A stretch of 18,835 bases of DNA from positions 1 through 18,835 of the forward strand of contig JAZDOR010000191.1 in the NCBI GenBank assembly GCA_043798435.1, in the 5' to 3' direction. Each line of letters opens with the position of its first letter. Position 1 is the stretch's first letter. Origin of the DNA: JAGUXG01 sp043798435 (GTDB lineage Bacteria; UBA9089; UBA9088; JAGUXG01). Below are positions 13,969 through 18,835 of this stretch, piece by piece. The notes under the pieces are model-generated. The model did not search any database, had not been told where the DNA came from, and was given only the letters and a program-made list of their open reading frames with translations. The translations under genes were made by a program, and so were the position numbers.

Positions 13969-14640
13969 ATGGCAACACAAAGGTTTTCTAAGGGTGAAGC
14001 GATACGCTTTGGATGGAATACGATGAAAAGTAACATCGGTTTTTTCATCGTTCTTCTGATAGTGGCATATTTGATTGTAGGAGTCCCCTCATTTATTAGT
14101 GAGTCAATAAAAGAAAAGGCTCTGGTTCTATCCATTATTATTGATATAGTTGTTCAGATCTTAAGTTTAGTGATAGGGATGGGTTTAATAAAAATCTCCC
14201 TAAAATTTTGTGATAATGAAAAAGGTGAACTTGCCGACATTTTTTCTTGTTTTTCCTTATTTTTCAAGTATCTATTCGGTTCCATTCTCTATGGGCTAAT
14301 TATCTTTGGAGGAATAATCTTATTGATCGTCCCTGGCATTATCTGGGGAATAAAATTTCAGTTTTTTAGCTATTTTATCGTTGACAAGGGGTTTGGTCCA
14401 ATAGAAGCACTCAAAAAAAGTTCTGCCATTACAAATGGAGCTAAGTGGGATTTGTTTCTTTTCGGTCTGTTGCTGATACTTATCAATTTACTCGGATTTC
14501 TCTGTCTATGTATTGGTTTATTTGCTACTGTTCCCACCACAATGGTTGCTCAGGCTTTTGTCTATCGCAAACTATTAGCTCAAACAGAGATCGCTCAATT
14601 GCCTGAATCATCAACCGGGGAAGTAATAACCAATAAGTAG
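13969..14640 (+). CDS. Multi-spanning inner-membrane protein of unknown function
   Basis: The 223-aa protein has a short polar N-terminus (FSKGEAIRFGWNTMKSN) followed by hydrophobic segments near 25-45, 52-75, 100-135 and 160-190, for perhaps five or six membrane crossings. The pattern of GW near the start, a PGIIWGI turn in the middle, a DKGFGPIEALKKSSAIT helix and a closing VYRKLLAQ resembles the DUF975/YciC-type family, whose function is not established. A very good ribosome site (AAGGAGGAG) lies a few bases before the ATG. It sits between fdhE and the HicBA pair in the same direction. It could be co-transcribed, but the 119-bp gap before it holds a hairpin, so a link to formate metabolism is only suggested. 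Confidence 0.8.
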   Translation: MATQRFSKGEAIRFGWNTMKSNIGFFIVLLIVAYLIVGVPSFISESIKEKALVLSIIIDIVVQILSLVIGMGLIKISLKFCDNEKGELADIFSCFSLFFKYLFGSILYGLIIFGGIILLIVPGIIWGIKFQFFSYFIVDKGFGPIEALKKSSAITNGAKWDLFLFGLLLILINLLGFLCLCIGLFATVPTTMVAQAFVYRKLLAQTEIAQLPESSTGEVITNK

Positions 14641-14681
14641 AGTCCCTTGAAATCTCCATATATGAAGAGAAGGAGAAACCG

Positions 14682-14981
14682 ATGAAAAAGAGATATACAG
14701 CGATAATTCGTAAAAGCAAACTTGAATATGTGGCTATATGTTTGGAGTTGAATCTTTCTGCCCGTGGAGAAGATCTCGCGGATGTAGAGAAAAATCTTAA
14801 AACAGCAATAGAATTGTATAAGGAAGATATAAGGGAATATCAAGAAACTGTTGTATCTCCTATCTCTTCAGAAGAGTTGATTGAATTTTTTCAAGATACA
14901 GAACCTGAGTGGTATAAAGAGGCTGTAAAAGGTTTGATATTAAGACCGTTTGAAGTTTATGAGGTTCCTGTATATGCTTAA
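14682..14981 (+). CDS. HicB-family antitoxin
   Basis: The 99-aa protein begins with the short strand-strand-helix HicB core (YTAIIRKSKLEYVAICLEL.., with the GEDLADVEKNLKTAIELYKED helix at about 30-50), a degraded RNase H-like fold that binds and inhibits HicA. The C-terminal part (about 60-99) is acidic and differs from the helix-turn-helix or ribbon-helix-helix tail of classic HicB, so autoregulation by DNA binding is uncertain. A clear AAGGAG ribosome site precedes the ATG. The stop codon lies inside the next gene's first codons, giving the antitoxin-first order found in part of the family. Confidence 0.8.
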   Translation: MKKRYTAIIRKSKLEYVAICLELNLSARGEDLADVEKNLKTAIELYKEDIREYQETVVSPISSEELIEFFQDTEPEWYKEAVKGLILRPFEVYEVPVYA

Positions 14982-15210
14982 AATACCTTCATTTTCCAGT
15001 AAAAAACTTACGAGATTATTAGAAAAAGGTGGAGCAGTATTTGTCAGGCAAGGTTCAACAGACCATGCTATATATTCAAGAATAGTTATAGGGAAAAGAT
15101 ATTCTGCTCCAGTCCAGATGGGAAAGAAAACCTTGGATCCAATATATTGTAAAAGGGTATTGAAGCAGTTAAAATTTACTGATGAAGAGATTGAACAACT
15201 TTTGAAGTAA
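14974..15210 (+). CDS. HicA-family mRNA interferase toxin
   Basis: HicA toxins are small double-stranded-RNA-binding-fold ribonucleases that cut mRNA. This 78-aa protein has the expected pattern: an initial PSFSSKKLTRLLEKGGAVFVRQGS helix-strand unit, the essential His in STDHAIYSR, and a closing helix LKQLKFTDEEIEQLL. I chose ATG at 14974, inside the hicB end, because GAGG lies 9 nt before it. An earlier ATG at 14950 has no ribosome site and adds eight residues not typical of the family. The overlap with hicB implies coupled translation. Only 15 nt separate its stop from fdhA. Confidence 0.8.
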   Translation: MLKIPSFSSKKLTRLLEKGGAVFVRQGSTDHAIYSRIVIGKRYSAPVQMGKKTLDPIYCKRVLKQLKFTDEEIEQLLK

Positions 15211-15225
15211 TAAGGAGGTGTAAGA

Positions 15226-18204
15226 ATGGAACTTACAAGAAGAGGGTTTTTGAAACTCTCAGGTACAGTGACTGGAGGGGTTCTCCTGAGTGAATTGGGC
15301 ATATTTAACCTTATGCCACAAAAGGCTTATGCAGAGACCCTGAAGGTAAAGTATGGGAAAGAATCAACAACTATATGTCCCTATTGTGGTGTTGGTTGTG
15401 GACAGATTGTCACAGCAAGCGAAGGGAAGGTTATTAACATTGAGGGTGACCCTGACCATCCGATAAACGAGGGTGCCCTTTGCTCAAAGGGAAGTGCCCT
15501 ATATCAGGTAGCAAACAATGAAAGAAGAGCTACCAAGGTTCTGTACAGGGCGCCAAACAGTCTCAAGTGGGAGGAAAAGGATTGGGACTGGGCAATGACG
15601 GAAATTGCCAAGCGGGTTAAAGCCACAAGGGATGCAAACTTTAAGTTGACCGATGCAGCGGGTCTGACGATAAACCGCACAGAGGCTATTGCTGCCTTAG
15701 GTGGTGCGGCTAATGACACTGAGGAGTGTTATCTGTGGGTAAAATTAATGAGGTCGCTGGGGATGGTTTATATAGAGCATCAGGCAAGACTGTGTCATTC
15801 CTCTACAGTGGCTGCCTTAGGCAACTCATTTGGCAGAGGGGCAATGACCAATCACTGGATTGATATTGGTAACAGTGATTGCATTATGATTATCGGGTCA
15901 AATGCCGCAGAAACTCACCCAGTGTCCTTCAAATGGGTAACAAAGGCTATGGAGAAGGGGGCAAAGCTCATCCATGTTGACCCAAGATTTACAAGAACCT
16001 CAAGCAAGGCAAATATCTATGCCCAATTACGGCCTGGGACTGATATAGCCTTTATTGGCGGGATGATCAATTACTGCCTGTCGAATAACCTTTTTCACAA
16101 GGATTATGTGGTGGAATGCACCAATGCCTCGTATCTGATTAACCCTGACTTCAAGTTGTCAGATGCAGCGGGTATCTTCTCAGGGTATAATCCAGAAAAA
16201 CGCAGTTACGATAAGGCAAGCTGGTCATACCAGCTGGATGAAAACGGCATACCAAAGAAGGATACGACACTGGAAGACCCAAATTGTGTGTTTCAACTGA
16301 TGAAGAAACACTATGGAAGATATGATGTGGATACGGTTAACAAGATTTGTGGCACACCAAAGGATGTGTTTTTGAATGCAGCACAGACCTATTGTGAGAC
16401 AGGTGTACCAAATAAATCAGGTACAATCCTTTATGCTATGGGTTCTACCCAGCATACTGTTGGGGTTCAGTATATCCGCAGCTATGCCATCCTCCAGCTT
16501 CTTTTGGGTAACATTGGTATTGCTGGCGGCGGGATAAATGCTCTGCGCGGAGAATCAAATGTTCAGGGTTCAACGGATATGGCTTTACTCTTCCATATCC
16601 TGCCCGGGTATCTGAAATCTCCAACTGCTGAGAATAAGACATTGGCAGATTACCTTTCCAAATGGACGCCTGTATCCAAAGACCCCAAGAGTGCCAATTG
16701 GTGGCAGAATACACCAAAATACACGGTTTCACTCCTTACGGCATGGTGGCAAGATAAGGCAACAAAGGAAAACGACTTCTGTTATTCCTACCTTCCCAAA
16801 CGAAGTGGGGATTATTCACATATCTCCCTATTTGAGTCGATGTATGCGGGAAATATAAAGGGATTGCTTGTTATGGGGCAAAATCCAGCGGTCTCTGGTC
16901 CAAACCTCAATATGGAACGCAAGGCACTTGAAAATCTTGACTGGATGGTAACTATGGATATCTGGCAGACAGAAACAGCAGATTTCTGGAAAAGACCAGG
17001 GGTTGACCCGACAAAGATTGGGACTGAGGTCTTTCTGCTTCCTGCTGCTGCCTCTGTTGAAAAAGAAGGAAGTGTTATCAATTCAGGCAGATGGATGCAA
17101 TGGAGATATAAGGCAGTTAATCCGCCTGGAGATGCAAAGGATGATCTGTGGATTATAAACAGGCTCTGCAAACAAGTTAAGGAGCTTTATGCTAAAGACA
17201 GCGGCGCATTCCCCGGACCAATCCTTGACCTGAACTGGGATTACGGTGATGAACCGGATGTTCATAAGGTAGCCAAGGAGATAAATGGCTATGATGTCAA
17301 TACCAAAAAACAGGTAGCAAAGTTTGGTGACCTCAAGAATGATGGCTCAACAGCCTGCGGCAACTGGCTTTACTGTGCCAGTTACACCGAGGATGGCAAT
17401 ATGTCTGCCCGCAGAAACGGGCAGGATGCAGCCAATAACATTGGTTTATATCCGCAATGGGCGTGGTGTTGGCCTGTAAATCGGCGGATAATCTACAATC
17501 GTGCCTCATGTGACCAAAGCGGTAATCCATGGAACTCCAATAAATGGGTGGTTAAATGGGATGATGCGGCAAAGAAATGGGTAGGGGATGTGCCTGATGG
17601 ACCATGGGCACCGCAAGACAAATATCCATTTATTATGAATGCTGAGGGACATGCAAGGTTGTTTGGTCCAGGTCTTGCTGAGGGTCCATTCCCGGAACAT
17701 TATGAGCCGCAGGAGTCTCCGGTTAAGAATATTATCTCAGGTCAGCAGAGTAATCCCTGTACAAAGGTATGGAATACGCCGGGCGTTGACCTTTGGGGCA
17801 CACCAGACAAATTCCCAATCATTGCCACCACCTTCCGCATGACAGAACATTGGCAGGCAGGGGCAATGACTCGAAACCTGCCGTGGTTGTGCGAGCTTGT
17901 GCCTGATGCGTTTGTAGAGATGAGCAAATCTCTGGCAGACAAGAAAGGGATTGCTCATGGCAATAAGGTTGAAATTACCTCTGCCCGGGGCAAGATGACT
18001 GCGTATGCCGTGGTAACGGATAGGATTAAGTCATTGAATATCAATGGTACAACCCAAGAACAAGTAGGGATTGTCTGGCACTTTGGTTATAGCGGTCTTG
18101 CTACAGGGGACAGTGCCAATACCCTGACACCTCACATTGGTGATGCCAATACCATGATTCCAGAGTATAAGGCATTCCTCTGTGATGTCCAGAAGAAGGT
18201 GTGA
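15226..18204 (+). CDS. Tat-exported molybdopterin formate dehydrogenase, catalytic alpha subunit (FdnG type, Cys form)
   Basis: This enzyme oxidises formate to CO2 at a Mo- or W-bis-pterin site, on the outer face of the cytoplasmic membrane. The 992-aa length is close to E. coli FdnG (1015). A twin-arginine signal (TRRGFLKLSG, residues 4-13) ends near AYAE (34-37). One [4Fe-4S] cluster is bound by C51, C54, C58 and C86. The active-site region reads HQARLCHSSTVAALG, so the residue that is selenocysteine in FdnG is C190, encoded by TGT (15793-15795). GRGAMTNHWIDI follows as in the family. A molybdopterin-dinucleotide domain covers about 860-985. An excellent AAGGAGGTG site precedes the ATG. No beta or gamma subunit follows within the window, which is unusual for this class. 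FdhE upstream supports the function. Confidence 0.94.
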   Translation: MELTRRGFLKLSGTVTGGVLLSELGIFNLMPQKAYAETLKVKYGKESTTICPYCGVGCGQIVTASEGKVINIEGDPDHPINEGALCSKGSALYQVANNERRATKVLYRAPNSLKWEEKDWDWAMTEIAKRVKATRDANFKLTDAAGLTINRTEAIAALGGAANDTEECYLWVKLMRSLGMVYIEHQARLCHSSTVAALGNSFGRGAMTNHWIDIGNSDCIMIIGSNAAETHPVSFKWVTKAMEKGAKLIHVDPRFTRTSSKANIYAQLRPGTDIAFIGGMINYCLSNNLFHKDYVVECTNASYLINPDFKLSDAAGIFSGYNPEKRSYDKASWSYQLDENGIPKKDTTLEDPNCVFQLMKKHYGRYDVDTVNKICGTPKDVFLNAAQTYCETGVPNKSGTILYAMGSTQHTVGVQYIRSYAILQLLLGNIGIAGGGINALRGESNVQGSTDMALLFHILPGYLKSPTAENKTLADYLSKWTPVSKDPKSANWWQNTPKYTVSLLTAWWQDKATKENDFCYSYLPKRSGDYSHISLFESMYAGNIKGLLVMGQNPAVSGPNLNMERKALENLDWMVTMDIWQTETADFWKRPGVDPTKIGTEVFLLPAAASVEKEGSVINSGRWMQWRYKAVNPPGDAKDDLWIINRLCKQVKELYAKDSGAFPGPILDLNWDYGDEPDVHKVAKEINGYDVNTKKQVAKFGDLKNDGSTACGNWLYCASYTEDGNMSARRNGQDAANNIGLYPQWAWCWPVNRRIIYNRASCDQSGNPWNSNKWVVKWDDAAKKWVGDVPDGPWAPQDKYPFIMNAEGHARLFGPGLAEGPFPEHYEPQESPVKNIISGQQSNPCTKVWNTPGVDLWGTPDKFPIIATTFRMTEHWQAGAMTRNLPWLCELVPDAFVEMSKSLADKKGIAHGNKVEITSARGKMTAYAVVTDRIKSLNINGTTQEQVGIVWHFGYSGLATGDSANTLTPHIGDANTMIPEYKAFLCDVQKKV

Positions 18205-18206
18205 TA

Positions 18207-18234
18207 AAGTGAAAAGTGAAAAGTTAAAAGTGAT
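18207..18234. repeat. Heptamer array after the fdhA stop
   Basis: AAGTGAA twice, AAGTTAA and AAGTGAT follow each other without gaps, beginning 2 bp after the fdhA stop. Confidence 0.8.
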
Positions 18235-18241
18235 AAGGAAG

Positions 18242-18398
18242 GTAAGTGTTCAGGTAGTGTAAGAAAAGGGGATTATGGAGATAAAGGGGATATGGAGATA
18301 TTTTTTAAGGGAATTGAAAATGATTATATTATCCCCCTATCTCCTCTTATCTTCTTATCTCCCTTCTTACACTTCTGATGTATAGCCTGAACGGTTAC
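18242..18398. mobile_element. Second copy of the MITE-like element
   Basis: The left end GTAAGTGTTCAGG..TAGTGTAAG and, on the minus strand, the right end GTAACCGTTCAGGCTATACA..AGTGTAAG form imperfect terminal inverted repeats. They match the ends of 7508-7657 in reverse order, so the two copies are inverted relative to each other. The interior is a palindrome of GGGGATTATGGAGATA-type units. I see no clear direct repeat at its borders. Confidence 0.65.
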
Positions 18399-18414
18399 TG
18401 AGGAAAGAGGTGTA

Positions 18415-18582
18415 ATGGGGAGATTCTATGTTGACTGCACCATTAGAAATATCCAGAGGGAAGGGTCTGTGGCTGTTACGAAGATGCTGGTTGACACAGG
18501 TTCTGAATATACCTGGATTCCAGAAGAGGATTTGAGGAAGATAGATGTTGGGAAGGAAAAGAGGGGGCTTTCCTTCTCTTAA
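18415..18582 (+). pseudogene. Truncated clan AA (retropepsin-like) aspartic protease gene
   Basis: The frame encodes 55 residues starting at an ATG with an AGAGGTG ribosome site. It carries the catalytic motif LVDTGSEYTWIP (about residues 25-36), typical of bacterial retropepsin-like proteases, which are normally at least 100 residues long. The frame stops right after KEKRGLSFS, and the next base begins a tandem-repeat block (18583-18757). The loss of the C-terminal half is best explained by that block being inserted or expanded. No continuation is visible in the remaining 78 bp. Confidence 0.65.
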
Positions 18583-18835
18583 AAGTTATGAGTTATGAGT
18601 TATGAGTTATGAGTTATGAGTTATTTTATTAAACTCTAAACTCTAAACTCTAAACTCTTTTGAGTTATGAGTTATGAGTTATGAGTTATGAGTTATTTTA
18701 TTAAACTCTAAACTCTAAACTCTGAACTCTAAACTTTTCTAAACTCTAAACTTTTCAGAATGAGTTTAGAGGGATTTGATTAGACCAGCCAACATTTTAG
18801 ATAGTTCTAAACTTGATTGATACAACTTCTGGTGA
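18583..18835. repeat. Duplicated 72-bp composite heptamer repeat, then unassigned end of window
   Basis: Five GAGTTAT units, TTTATT, then four AAACTCT units (18590-18658) recur after 72 bp as five GAGTTAT units (18662-18696), TTTATT, three AAACTCT and one GAACTCT (to 18730). Degenerate AAACTCT/AAACTTTTC units continue to about 18757. The GAGTT and AACTC cores of the two arms are complementary, leaving two unpaired bases per heptamer. From 18758 to the end I see no feature. Confidence 0.85.

Noticed and set aside
14950..14973. Earlier ATG for HicA
   Set aside because: It has no ribosome site and adds eight residues; the ATG at 14974 has GAGG at good distance and gives the normal family length.
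15793..15795. Selenocysteine codon in the formate dehydrogenase
   Set aside because: The codon is TGT (Cys), not TGA, and the frame is open throughout.
16411..16432. Match to the 27-bp intergenic repeat (CCAAATAAATCAGGT) inside the formate dehydrogenase gene
   Set aside because: The match is about 15 bp, in conserved coding sequence (VPNKSGT), without the TATACC or TTTGCAAA ends; probably chance.
18585..18735. CRISPR-like appearance of regularly repeated units
   Set aside because: The 7-bp units are contiguous with no spacers, and the 72-bp unit occurs only twice; no cas gene is near.

Overview
The window reads as a chromosomal segment from an uncultivated bacterium with moderately AT-rich DNA. 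It has an F-type ATP synthase, a Tat-exported molybdenum formate dehydrogenase, NADH-binding flavoprotein subunits of the NuoE/NuoF (hydrogenase-type) kind, a periplasmic cell-wall amidase and a PEP-CTERM protein. PEP-CTERM sorting and a Tat signal suggest a diderm envelope. The gene mix and the large number of short palindromic intergenic repeats resemble genomes of candidate phyla such as Desantisbacteria or Omnitrophota. That placement is a low-confidence inference; no marker here settles it.

Layout. From 166 to 12861 every gene lies on the minus strand: atpB, a HEAT-repeat membrane-anchored protein, bioD, a nuoF-like flavoprotein, a two-gene nucleotidyltransferase module, nuoE, a GerMN-domain lipid- or membrane-anchored protein coupled to a LysM/amidase_3 cell-wall hydrolase, a PEP-CTERM secreted protein, and mnmG. 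A divergent promoter region (12862-13009) separates these from a plus-strand group: fdhE, a multi-spanning membrane protein, a HicBA toxin-antitoxin pair and a large formate dehydrogenase catalytic subunit with Cys at the selenocysteine position. A truncated retropepsin-like gene follows, ending in a tandem-repeat block.

How the genes work together. FdhE matures or protects the exported formate dehydrogenase, but no beta (FeS) or gamma (cytochrome) subunit follows, so its electron partner is not visible. NuoE and NuoF form an NAD(H)-oxidising or NAD-reducing diaphorase module without a hydrogenase or NuoG partner nearby. Both redox operons carry a small toxin-antitoxin-like pair immediately upstream of the large catalytic gene (nucleotidyltransferase pair before nuoF, HicBA before fdhA).

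The most unusual feature is the non-coding DNA. Almost every intergenic space holds an imperfect stem-loop whose arms are built from short tandem units, most often 7 bp and sometimes 9-10 bp. The unit sequence differs at each locus but the architecture is the same. Several loci share terminal motifs (starting GTAAC or TAAG..GTTCAG) that abut or overlap stop codons. One copy (7508-7657) is flanked by an identical 8-bp TAAATTTA, as expected for a mobile element. Heptamer arrays also lie inside two proteins (the amidase linker and FdhE) and border a truncated protease gene. A separate 40-bp duplication of the bioD 3' end brackets the HEAT-repeat gene.
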